Positions 46,346-56,530 of a DNA stretch of 64,000 nucleotides are shown here, one piece after another. The DNA comes from Dendrocalamus latiflorus (taxonomy: Eukaryota; Streptophyta; Magnoliopsida; Poales; Poaceae). Position numbers and translations under genes: made by a program. Each line of letters starts with the position of its first letter. Positions within the stretch are counted from its first letter, which is position 1. The stretch covers positions 9,590,463 to 9,654,462 of the forward strand of contig CM029672.1 in assembly GCA_017311315.1 (NCBI GenBank), given 5' to 3'. The notes below the pieces were generated by a model. That model saw only the letters and a program-made list of their open reading frames with translations. It was not told the DNA's origin and did not search any database.

Positions 46346-47419
46346 ACTCACAGGCCAGTGTATGTATATCTTGAAGTATGTATACGTCGAAATGGAGCAA
46401 GAAAAACAATGTTTTGTCTCTGTTTTATCATGCATGAGTATCGCCCGGTAACACACTGTCGCGCAAGTCCACACATGATTTTGGGTTTAAGCTTCTACCA
46501 TTTATTTCATTTTTATCTCTCTTTTTAACATGTACTTTCCTTACTGATTCAACGTAGCATCTAAATACTTTATAAAACAAATGGGGGTCAGACGTAGCGG
46601 TTAGTGGCGAAACCCGGATGAAAATAGAGGGTGGGCTCAAAACTTCAAAGGACTAAGGTAGATTAACACAAATATAGTATTTTACTTTTGTGCAATTTAA
46701 ATTCATATATAAATAGAAGAGAAACAAAACAAAAAGAGAGAGAAATAAAAGCTCACTACCTCACTGGCGCTCTGTCGACCGCATCCACTCCATTGTCGAT
46801 AAGTCTAGGAGAGGCTCAATTTTATCTGCGGTATCACGAATAGAGAACATGATTACTCAAAGTGCACGGATCGTCCTCATATCTAAACTCAACAAAGTAA
46901 TAGGGAAAGTCTACTACGTGAACAATTTAGCTGAGGCAACATAAATGATTTCCTTCTATTCACCCATAGTCATCAAAATTTGACACAGAAAGCATGCAAA
47001 CATTCTGATTATTCTAAGCAATCAAGGATAGCACATGGATCAGAACGAAACCATGAGAGCTTTGAGGAACCTGTAATCAATAGCATTAAAAACAAACTCC
47101 CTACACCTAAGCATAGTACATCATAAGAGTTTATTCAGATTGTTCCAGCTTATTCCAAGCAACTTTAAAGTCCTTTAGCACAACCTAAGCAACAAAAAGT
47201 GCTACCACACTCCCAGCTGTAAATAAACTTAAGATGCCCACTTGGCTTCAATCCATGCTTCTCATTTCACTTCATGACATCCACTGGGAAACTACTACAC
47301 CCGAAACCGACATAAACAACAAGAATATGAGTAAACTTGAAATATGAAGCCAAAACAATCATAACACCTCGACCGTTTAGACTTTATTCTTTCTCTAACC
47401 CGTTCCATTGGCGCACTAC
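46346..47419. other. Intergenic, no gene recognised
   Basis: AT-rich DNA with scattered short frames. The box 'ggcgaaacccggatgaaaat' near 46604 resembles LTR or leader text, but no ends were seen. Confidence 0.35.
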
Positions 47420-48438
47420 TGAAAAACCCCCAAAATTTCAAACCAGATTTTTGTTTGATTTTTGCTGAAATTTTTGAGTGAATTCTGGAAACTTTCCCTT
47501 TTGGGAAGGTTCCCCTAGATCCCGTTTTCCTTTTTCGGCCGGTGCCGCTCCCCTCCGTTGGCGCCCTCTCTCTTTCCGCCTTCGCCCTCCCTCGCGCGCT
47601 CTTGCGCCCGCGCCAGCCCGTGGACGCCGCCTCCCCCTTCCGCCTCTCCCCTCCCGCTGGCGCCTCTTGGTTTCCTCTCCCGGTTTCTTATCTATCGGGT
47701 GGAGTGTATACCAAGGGTTGAGCAGCGAAAAGACCCGGTTCCTTAACTCAGTCATGAGGGTTAAGGATGCGTGTGGGTAAAGTTGGGCAACTCTGCAGAG
47801 GCAAATAAATGGTATTCGAATACGCCGTGCTCCCGGTTAATGGAGCTGTGTCACTTGGGTGATTCCAGCAGCGAAGCTTAAGTAGTTTTGTTCATGTTTT
47901 AACTTGATTAGTTGGTTGATTAACTCTTCATGAAAAACCCCTGAGATCTTAAGAAGTAGTTTTGGGTCCGTTTTATTAAAATGTTTGCAAATAAAACTGC
48001 ATCCACCAAAGCTAATAAAACAAGTATACTCCCTTCCATTGTTATTCCGTGCATATAGTAAGATAGAGTCCCTTTGGGGCTTGCTGAGCCGGTTGTTTGG
48101 CTCACGGCTTGCTTAATCCACTCTTTAGAGGATCAAGACGAAGGTGAAGGTCTCCCCATTGAGGAAGTCCCGGAGGATCTCTTCTTCGACGAGGACCCGT
48201 GGCTTTAGGTCTTCGCCGCGCTCAAGCGGATTCTGGAAGTCTTTTGTAATGTAATTATACTTTGGGCTTGCACGCCCCGCTGTCAAAAATTGGATGTTAT
48301 TCCATATGTGAAATATATGCTGGACTTTGGTTGTAAGCATGCAATGGTATACTCTTGCGCGACGTTCCATAACTGTTCATGCGTGAATAGTTGCGGAATG
48401 CCGTGTCCGTACGCACCCCTGGAAACGGGGGCGTTACA
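47420..48438 (+). repeat. Gypsy 5' LTR, internally deleted
   Basis: 1019 bp, TG...CA. The first ~265 bp match the right LTR almost perfectly. After about 47690 the text no longer follows the right LTR, which still continues for another ~2 kb in the window. The left LTR has therefore lost a central segment. Confidence 0.82.
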
Positions 48439-48443
48439 AGAAG

Positions 48444-48454
48444 TGGTATCAGAG
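48444..48454 (+). other. Primer-binding site, initiator Met tRNA
   Basis: TGGTATCAGAG, five bases after the end of the 5' LTR. This is the standard primer site of many plant gypsy elements and fixes the plus-strand orientation. Confidence 0.88.
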
Positions 48455-48997
48455 TAGGTTCTTGACCGTAGGTTGAGACCTAAGGCAAATTAGGAAGCGA
48501 TTTTATCGCAAAACTTAATTTAAGCCATAAAAAGGGTTTACGAAAAATATAAGTATTATTGCTGTCTTTTTCCTCTCTTTCTGCTACCTTATCTATCTTA
48601 GTTTACTTCTGCTTAAGTTTTGCTTTTGCAAAATGTTTACTGCCTCTCTTGTCTAGCTTCAAAATTTCGCTTCTCGGCAGCTGGAGGAGTAGCCGTTGTT
48701 CGCTAGACTAGACTGACCCTGAGTAGTAGCAGTACTTTTGTAATGTAAAGCAGGTGCAATCATGAATCCTAAGTGGTTTGTGTACCACTTGCATATTGTA
48801 AATTTATGTTCATTATCTTATATGTTGTTTGCTTAATTATCCGTAATTCCTCTGCGTTCAAAGCTTTCTCCTGTCCCCTTTTCGCCCTCGTTCTTACCTT
48901 TTTCGCTCTATACTTACCTTGAAAATTCGAAGTCTTACTTATCCCCTCTTGATTGCCAAAGCCGCTGCAAAGCTGACCTTAAGTTCCCAATTGGCAG

Positions 48998-50137
48998 ATG
49001 GACCCAGATCAGCAGAGTGGTCAGACCAACAGGCAGGGTGCACCTGCCACAGATCAAGCGACACTCGCCAGTGTGATAGCATTGTTGGAGCAGAATCGTT
49101 ACCAGGGAGAACAGAACATCTTACGAGTGTTAGACCAGCAAGCCCGTTTACTTGACCGGATAGTAGCCAGATCTCCAGGCATACAAGGTGGAAGTATTGC
49201 TCATCGGGATGGTTCTCCAATTTCCACCCGATGGGCAGACTTTCTGAAGACATGTCCACCAGTCTTCTCCACCTCAGCTGACCCTATGGTAGCCGAGGAT
49301 TGGCTTGTGGACGTGGAAAGGAAGCTTCAAACAGCACAATGCGATGACAAAGAGAAGGTGTTATACGCATCCCACCAGTTACAGGGTGCTGCAGCCACGT
49401 GGTGGATCAACTATCAATGCACACTGCAAAACAGAGAAATCAGTTGGGAAGATTTTTCAAAGGCCTTCCGCAAGGCACACATACCAGATGGTATCATGGA
49501 GGCTAAGCGCCGAGAATTCCTAGCACTTAAACAAGGCGGACGCACTGTTATGGAATACTTACATCAATTTAACCACTTATTCAGATTTGCTCCAGAAGAC
49601 GTTGATAATGAGGAAAAGAAGATGAGCAAATTCCGAACAGGAATACAACAGTCATTGAAGTTCCATATCTCAGCCATGAAGTTTAAAGACCTGCACGATA
49701 TGGTGGACTGCCTGATTACTTCAGAAGAGGCAAGAGGTGAGATGGAAGACTTCAGAAAGCGCAAGGCCGCACATAGGTCACAATCATTTTCACACAATGC
49801 TCAGCGAAGCAAGACCTCGGGATCATCCTCATTCCGATCCCAATCCTCCCGACAGTATGTGATGCTACCGAAGAACCAGTCTGGACAATCTCAACAGTAC
49901 AGCTCTCCTTTACCCTTGGCCACCAAATGCCCCACCTGTGGTGGGAATCATCTTGCTAGCAGCTGTCCGCGAAGGACAGATGCATGTTTCCATTGTGGAG
50001 AGATTGGACACTACAAGCATCAGTGTCCCAGGAGGAGTTTGCCATCAGATGCGGCTAAACTCCAAGCCCAAAACCAGCAGCAGCAGGAAACAAAGTCACA
50101 GTCAGCCCCTAGCACCCCCGAAGGAGACTATCTGTAG
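48998..50137 (+). CDS. Gypsy Gag
   Basis: 379-aa capsid/nucleocapsid protein of the retrotransposon, which packages element RNA. The retrotransposon gag domain spans about residues 85-240 (AEDWLVDVERKLQTAQCDDK, WWINYQCTLQNREISWEDFS, FLALKQGGRTVMEYLHQF). A Ser/Gln-rich linker follows, then zinc-binding CPTCGGNHLASSC and the CCHC knuckle CFHCGEIGHYKHQC at about residues 330-345. It ends at TAG (50135-50137). The downstream protease lies in the same frame, so this stop may be a mutation in a single gag-pol frame rather than a natural gag end. Confidence 0.9.
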   Translation: MDPDQQSGQTNRQGAPATDQATLASVIALLEQNRYQGEQNILRVLDQQARLLDRIVARSPGIQGGSIAHRDGSPISTRWADFLKTCPPVFSTSADPMVAEDWLVDVERKLQTAQCDDKEKVLYASHQLQGAAATWWINYQCTLQNREISWEDFSKAFRKAHIPDGIMEAKRREFLALKQGGRTVMEYLHQFNHLFRFAPEDVDNEEKKMSKFRTGIQQSLKFHISAMKFKDLHDMVDCLITSEEARGEMEDFRKRKAAHRSQSFSHNAQRSKTSGSSSFRSQSSRQYVMLPKNQSGQSQQYSSPLPLATKCPTCGGNHLASSCPRRTDACFHCGEIGHYKHQCPRRSLPSDAAKLQAQNQQQQETKSQSAPSTPEGDYL

Positions 50138-51362
50138 ATCAAGACAGCCGGACCTCCATCACCGGCAGGCACCGCGAACTTCACATCTACAAGCAGAAGC
50201 AAAGGTCGTACCAGACCCACATTCTATGCAAAAGTAAATCATGTGTCCGCAGAAGATGCAGCCGAAGCTAGTGACATCATTGCCGGTATGTTCCCAATCA
50301 ACACCATACCTGCATTGATTTTATTTGACCCTGGTGCAACGCATTCGTTTATTTCGAAGAGTTTTGCTTCAATAAATTAGTTGCCTTCTGTTTTATTACC
50401 AAGACCTTATGTGGTCGAAACCCCTGGGATTAGAATGGAGTCCCACAGAGGGTGTAGTGGGCTCAATATAAAAATCCAAGGGGTAGACTTCAGAGCAGAT
50501 TTGTTGCAATTAGATATGTCAGGATTAGATGCCATTTTGGGCATGAACTGGCTAGCCAAGAACAAAGGCAAGGTAGATTGTGAGATCAAGACAGTATCCT
50601 TAGTGAATCCTGAAGGTCAGAGAGTGGTAGTAGAAACAGACCGAAAGGTGCTGAAAGATGCCAGAAAGCGTATGATCAACATGATAGCAGTTACACCTAA
50701 TCAAGTACCAGTGGTACAAGAATATCCGGATGTGTTTCCGGAAGAATTGCCAGGCAGACCCCCTGACAGGCAAGTGGAACTTGCAATAGAATTGGTGCCT
50801 GGTACAAAGCCAATTGCAAAGCACCCGTACAGGATGTCAGCTAGTGAATTGAAGGAACTCAAGAAACAGTTGGATGAATTACAAGAAAAAGAATTTATAC
50901 AACCAAGCGTTTCACCTTGGTCGGCACCAGTTTTGTTTGTAAAGAAGAAGAATGGCGAGCTCAGAATGTGTGTTGATTACAGAGGTTTGAATGCTGTCAC
51001 AATCAAAAACAAGTACCCATTGCCCAGAATTGATGACCTGTTTGATCAGCTTAAGGATGCCAAAATATTCTCCAAGATCGATTTGCGCTCGGGTTATCAT
51101 CAATTAAAGATCCGAGAGCAAGATCGAGAGAAGACAACCTTCATAACAAGATATGGATTATATGAGTTCACGGTCGTTCCCTTTGGTTTAACCAATGCGC
51201 CGGCTTATTTCATGAATCTTATGAATCGGGTGCACATGGACCAATTGGATCGATTCGTGATTGTCTTCATTGATGATATTCTGATCTATTCCAAGAGTGA
51301 AGAAGAGCCCAGGGAACATCTGCACATGGTATTGACAAGATTGAGAGAACATCAACTGTATG
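50138..51362 (+). pseudogene. Gypsy pol, first part: protease and N-terminal reverse transcriptase
   Basis: In frame with gag after the TAG. An aspartic protease reads LFDPGATHSFISKSF at about 50323-50367 (catalytic Asp kept, with the following Ser as Pro). A second in-frame TAG follows at 50378-50380. Then come an RT linker (EYPDVFPEELPGRPPDRQVE), RT palm blocks (KKKNGELRMCVDYRGLNAVT, FSKIDLRSGYHQLKIR) and the active-site FIDDILIYSKS. The frame is cut at 51362 by the inserted LTR element, eight residues after LTRLRE. Confidence 0.9.
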
Positions 51363-51656
51363 TGTCGTAGCTACAGACTAGACAGGAAGAGAGGGGGATC
51401 GATAGGAGAGGACGAGAGCCAGATCTGGAGAGGTGGTGAGAATGAAGGAGATGTCCCCCCCTTTGCCCCTCCTGGGGGCTTATATATATGTGAGTGGGGT
51501 AGAATGGGAAATCCCCATTCTACCCCTTAGTATTTTACAAAGGATGGGGGTACACTGGTATATTTACACTGTTATATTCCTCTACACTATTGGGCCTATT
51601 ACATGTTTGACTAGTTGCACGGCCCAGTCACGGGGGGTTGGGCCACCCCTACAACA
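51363..51656 (-). repeat. LTR of nested element (3' in element orientation)
   Basis: TGTCGTAGCTACAGACTAG to CCCTACAACA, containing a 'cttatatatatg' TATA-like box. It is next to the purine-rich tract. Confidence 0.9.
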
Positions 51657-51799
51657 GTACTCCCTCGACAGCAAGCGCTGAGGTCCCGATGGGCGAGCTG
51701 ACGCGATCAACCACCCCAGCCCCCCGTTCCCTGACAGCAAGCACGAGGGTGCCGATGCAACTGATAGCTCGCAGACCCTAGAAGGAACTGGTGAAGCGC

Positions 51800-52785
51800 C
51801 GGAGACGTCGTTGAGCGTCGAAGACGTGCCGTCCCGCCGAGGCGATGCCTACCAGGCGGACGGCGGAGTCGAGCGCCGAAGACGTGCCGTCCCGCCGAGG
51901 TGATGCCTACGAGGCGGACGGCGGAGTCGAGCGACGAAGACGTGCCGTCCCACCGAGGCGATGCCTACGAGGCGGACGGCGGAGTCGAGACCGAAGGCGC
52001 GTCGTCGAGCGCCGAAGACGTGTCGTCGAGCGTCGAAGACGTGCCGTCCCACCGAGGCGATGCCTACGAGGCGGACGGCGGAGTCGAGCGCTGAAGACGT
52101 GTCGTCGAGCGCCGAAGACGTGCCGTCCCGCCGAGAGGCGATGCCTACGAGGCGGACGGCGGAGTCGAACGCCGAAGACGTGCCGTCCCACCGAGGCGAT
52201 GCCTACGAGGCGGACGGCGGAGTCGAGACCGAAGGCGCGTCGTCGAGCGCCGAAGACGTGTCGTCGAGCGTCGAAGACGTGCCGTCCCACCGAGGCGATG
52301 CCTACGAGGCGGACGGCGGAGTCGAGCGCTGAAGACGTGTCGTCGAGCGCCGAAGACGTGCCGTCTCGCCGAGAGGCGATGCCTACGAGGCGGACGGCGG
52401 AGTCGAACGCCGAAGACGTGCCGTCCCACCGAGGCGATGCCTACAAGGCGGACGGCGGAGTCGAGTGCCGAAGATGTGCTGTCCCGCCGAGGCGATGCCT
52501 ACGAGGCGGACGGCGGAGTCGAGGCCGAAGGCGTGTCGTTGAGCGCCGAAGACGCACCGTCGAGCGCCCAAGACGTGCCGTCCCGCCGAGGCGATGCCTA
52601 CGAGGCGGACGGCGGAGTCGAGCGCCGAAGACGTGCCGCCCCGCCGAGGCGATGCCTACCAGGCGGACGGCGAAGTCGAGCGCCGAAGACGCGCCGTCGA
52701 GCGCCCAAGACGTGCCGTCCCGCCGAGGCGATGCCTACGAGGCGGACGGCGGAGTCGAGCGCCGAAGACGCGCTGACACTGTTGT
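51800..52785. repeat. Tandem array A, about 58-bp unit with higher-order copies
   Basis: The basic unit contains GATGCCTACGAGGCGGACGG, GGAGTCGAGCGCCGAAGAC and GTGCCGTCCCGCCGAGGC. Some units carry an extra GTCGTCGAGCG segment. A composite of about 238 bp is duplicated (51961-52198 and 52199-52436). The array lacks stops in several frames, giving repetitive Arg/Ser-rich open frames on both strands that I do not regard as proteins. Confidence 0.88.
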
Positions 52786-53975
52786 TCTCCTACCTTCGAA
52801 AAGGAGGGCCCGCGGAGAGCGGGCGCTTGGAGCGTAGGCCGAAGGCACTACGCACGCCGAGGAAGGGAGGCGGGACCGCCGTTCCCCTACCTTCAAAAAG
52901 GAGTGGCCGCGGATAGCGGGCGCTTGGGGCGTAGGCCGAGGGCACTACGCACGCCGAGGTAGGAGGCGAGACCGCCGCTCCCCTACCTTCAACAAGGAGT
53001 GCCCGCGGATAGCGGGCGCTTGGGGCGTAGGCCGACGGCACTACGCACGCCGAGGTAGGGAGGCGAGACCGCCGTTCCCCTACCTTCAAAACGGAGTGCC
53101 CGCGGAAAGCGGGCGCTTGGAGCGCAGGCCGAAGGCACTACGCACGCCGAGGTGGGGAGGCGAGACCGCCGTTCCCCTACCTTCAAAAAGGAGTGCCCGC
53201 GGGGAGCGGGCGCTTGGAGCGTAGACCAAAGGCACTACGCAGGCCGAGGTAGGGAGGCGAGACCGCTGTTCCCCTACCTTCAAAAAAGGAGGGCCCGCGG
53301 AGAGCGGGCGCTTGGAGCGTAGGCCGAAGGCACTACGCACGCCGAGGTAGGGAGGCGGGACCGCTGTTCCCCTACCTTCAAAAAGGAGTGGCCGCGGATA
53401 GCGGACGCTTGGGGCGTAGGCCGAGGGCACTACGCACGCCGAGGTAGGAGGCGAGACCGCCGCTCCCCTACCTTCAAAAAGGAGTGGCCGCGGATAGCGG
53501 GCGCTTGGGGCGTAGGCCGAGGGCACTACGCACGCCGAGGTAGGAGGCGAGACCGCCGCTCCCCTACCTTCAAAAAGGAGTGGCCGCGGATAGCGGGCGC
53601 TTGGGGCGTAGGCCGAGGGCACTACGCACGCCGAGGTAGGAGGCGAGACCGCCGCTCCCCTACCTTCAAAAAGGAGTGCCCGCGGATAGCGGGCGCTTGG
53701 GGCGTAGGCCGAGGGCACTACGCACGCCGAGGTAGGGAGGCGGGACCGCCGTTCCCCTACCTTCAAAACGGAGTGCCCGCGGAGAGCGGGCGCTTGGAGC
53801 GCAGGCCAAAGGCCCTACGCAGGCCGAGGTAGGGAGGCGAGACCGCTGTTCCCCTACCTTCAAAAAAGGAGGGCCCGCGGAGAGCGGGCGCTTGGAGCGT
53901 AGGCCGAAGGCACTACGCACGCCGAGGTAGGGAGGCGGGACCGCCGTTCCCCTACCTTCAAAAAGGAGTGCTACA
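52786..53975. repeat. Tandem array B, about 97-bp unit
   Basis: About twelve copies. Each contains TCCCCTACCTTCAAAAAGGA, a short hairpin GCCCGCGGAGAGCGGGC, CGTAGGCCGA and ACTACGCACGCCGAGGTAGG. Copy-to-copy variation is low, indicating recent expansion or homogenisation. Confidence 0.9.
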
Positions 53976-54059
53976 CTCCCTGGTGTAACGCGCTCGAAGG
54001 TGCGACATCCAGGTGCCGCATCACTAGGGCGAGGCACTCCCTAGTGTCTCGGCCATCGC

Positions 54060-55277
54060 GCAATTTTAATACTCCGTAGAGTGCGTGAGGATAACTGGTG
54101 CGTGCGGAGGCGAACCTCGACGCTACGACTTCCTTTATAGTCCGGAGACTCGCGCGTGCGGAGGCGGACCTCGACGCTACGTCTTATTTATAGTCCGGAG
54201 ACTCGCACGTGCGGAGATAAGCTCGACGCTACGTCTTATTTAGAGTCCGTGGACTATTGCGCGCAGAGCCGAGCTCAATGCGACGCCTTCTTTATAGTCC
54301 GGAGACTCGCGCGTGCGGAGCTAGGCTCGACGCTACGTCTTATTTAGAGTCTGTGGACTATGGCGCGCAGAGCAGAGCTCGATGCGACACCTTCTTTATA
54401 GTCCGGAGACTCGCGCGTGCGGAGCTAGGCTCGACGCTACGTCTTATTTAGAGTCCGTGGACTATGGCGCGCAGAGCAGAGCTCGATGCGACGCCTTCTT
54501 TATAGTCTGGAGACTCGCGCGTGCGGAGCTAGGCTTGACGCTACGTCTTATTTAGAGTCCGTGGACTATGGCGCGCAGAGCAGAGCTCGATGCGACGCCT
54601 TCTTTATAGTCCGGAGACTCGCGCGTGCGGAGCTAGGCTCGACGCTACGTCTTATTTAGAGTCCGTGGACTATGGCGCGCAGAGCAGAGCTCGATGCGAC
54701 GCCTTCTTTATAGTCCGGAGACTCGCGCGTGCGGAGCTAGGCTCGACGCTACGTCTTATTTAGAGTCCGTGGACTATGGCGCGCAGAGCAGAGCTCGATG
54801 CGACGCCTTCTTTATAGTCCGGAGACTCGCGCGTGCGGAGCTAGGCTCGACGCTACGTCTTATTTAGAGTCCGTGGACTATTGCGTGCGGAGCTAGGCTC
54901 GACGCTACGTCTTCTTTATACTCCGTAGAGTGCGCGCGAAGGCGTCCCCCCGCTGCGTCTTATTTATACTCCGTAGAGTGCGTGCGGAGCTAGGCTCGAC
55001 GCTACGTCTTATTTAGAGTCCGTGGACTATTGCGTGCGGAGCTAGGCTCGACGCTACGTCTTCTTTATAGTCCGGAGACTCGCGCGTGCGGAGCTAGGCT
55101 CGACGCTACGTCTTATTTAGAGTCCGTGGACTATGGCGCGTAGAGCAGAGCTCGATGCGACACCTTCTTTATAGTCCGGAGACTCGCGCGTGCGGAGCTA
55201 GGCTCGACGCTACGTCTTATTTAGAGTCCGTGGACTATGGCGCGCAGAGCAGAGCTCGATGCGACGCCTTCTTTATA
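54060..55277. repeat. Tandem array C, about 104-bp unit (left part)
   Basis: Units contain TCCGGAGACTCGCGCGTGCG, GAGCTAGGCTCGACGCTACG, TTATTTAGAGTCCGTGGAC and GAGCTCGATGCGACGCCTTC. Each unit consists of two related half-units of about 52 bp. Several consecutive copies are almost identical. The array is cut by the element at 55278-56363 and resumes at 56364. Confidence 0.9.
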
Positions 55278-56363
55278 GGGCCTGTTTGGGAGAGCTCCAC
55301 CAGCTCCAGATTCACAAAAAACAGATCCGGATCCACTTTTCCAAGCCAAACACTTCCAGCTCCAGCAGCTCCACCGTGGATCTGCTCCACCAAAACCATG
55401 GATCTGGCTCCAGATTCACCAAATCCATGGAGCACCTCAAGGGGTGCTCCACCAAACTCAAGTTGGTGGAGTTGGGGAAAATTACCCACCATGCCACTGA
55501 TTACACACAAAAAAACGTTTCGCTCTTTTTATTTCTCCCCGCCGCGCCGTCCTCCCGTCCTCCCCGCCGCGCCGTCTCCACCCCCTCCACCGCGCCCGCC
55601 CCTCGGCCGGCCGCCGCGCCGCCCCCGAGCCACCGCTCCGCCTCGCCTGCGTCTGCGCCCGCCGGCCGCTGCTCCGCCTCCTCCTCTTCTCCGCCTCCTC
55701 CACCCCCTCCACCGTGCCCGCCCTCGGCCGACCGCCGCGCCGCCCCCGGCCGGCCGCGCACGCCCCCCAGCCGCCGCTCGGCCTCCTCCTCTTCTCCGCC
55801 TCGCCTGCGCCCGCGCCCGCCGGCCGCTGCTCCGCCTCCTCCTCTTCTCCGCCTCCTCCTCTACCGGGTCCGGTACAGCTCGGCGTCGTCGTAGAACCGC
55901 CAGGCCGCCTCCGGCGATGCGAGGCCCCACACGCCGTCGCCGATGACCTGCAGCTCCGGGTACTAGCTGCTGCTCTTCAACCGCCGGATCCCCGTGTGCG
56001 CGTGGTGGTTGGAGTAGCTCGCCGACGAGTTGAAGCTCGCCCACACTTCCGCACTCGACGGCTCCGTCACGGCACCGGCGTCGGCGACGCCTGCCGGGGG
56101 TTCTTGGCCGCCGCCGCCGCCGCAGCGCCGGTAGACTCCCCATCGCGCCCGAGCCGAGGAAGAAGGAAGCCGTGGATCTTTTTTTTTCATTTTGCCCCCT
56201 GACGCGTGGGGCCCAGGTGGAAGTGAGATAGAGAGGGAGGTGGAGCTGTACCAAACACTTTGACGAATCCCAGATCCACGATGGAGCTGCTCCACGGTGG
56301 ATCCAGCTCCAGATCCACATTTTAGGTGAATTTGGAGTTGGTGGAGCTCTGCCAAACAGGCCC
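55278..56363. mobile_element. PIF/Harbinger-like non-autonomous element, copy 2
   Basis: 1086 bp with terminal inverted repeats of roughly 35 bp (GGGCCTGTTTGG followed by AGAGCTCCACCA at both ends) and a 3-bp ATA duplication (55275-55277 and 56364-56366). The empty site TTTATAGTCCGG is visible many times in the surrounding array. The C-rich core (55530-55880) has open frames on both strands, with no recognised protein. Confidence 0.82.
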
Positions 56364-56530
56364 ATAGTCCGGAGACTCGCGCGTGCGGAGCTAGGCTCAA
56401 CGCTACGTCTTATTTAGAGTCCGTGGACTATTGCGTGCGGAGCTAGGCTCGACGCTACGTCTTCTTTATACTCCGTAGAGTGCGCGCGAAGGCGTCCCCC
56501 CGCTGCGTCTTATTTATACTCCGTAGAGTA
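56364..56530. repeat. Tandem array C (right part)
   Basis: Continuation of the array after the inserted element, starting ATAGTCCGGAGACTCGCG and ending at 'ctccgtagagta'. Confidence 0.85.

Noticed and set aside
48444..48454. tRNA-like word
   Set aside because: It is a primer-binding site complementary to the 3' end of initiator Met tRNA, not a tRNA gene.
51845..53766. Long Arg/Ser-rich and Pro-rich open frames on both strands (up to 330 aa)
   Set aside because: They exist because tandem units lack stop codons in several frames. No family, no start context, and equally long frames run antisense.
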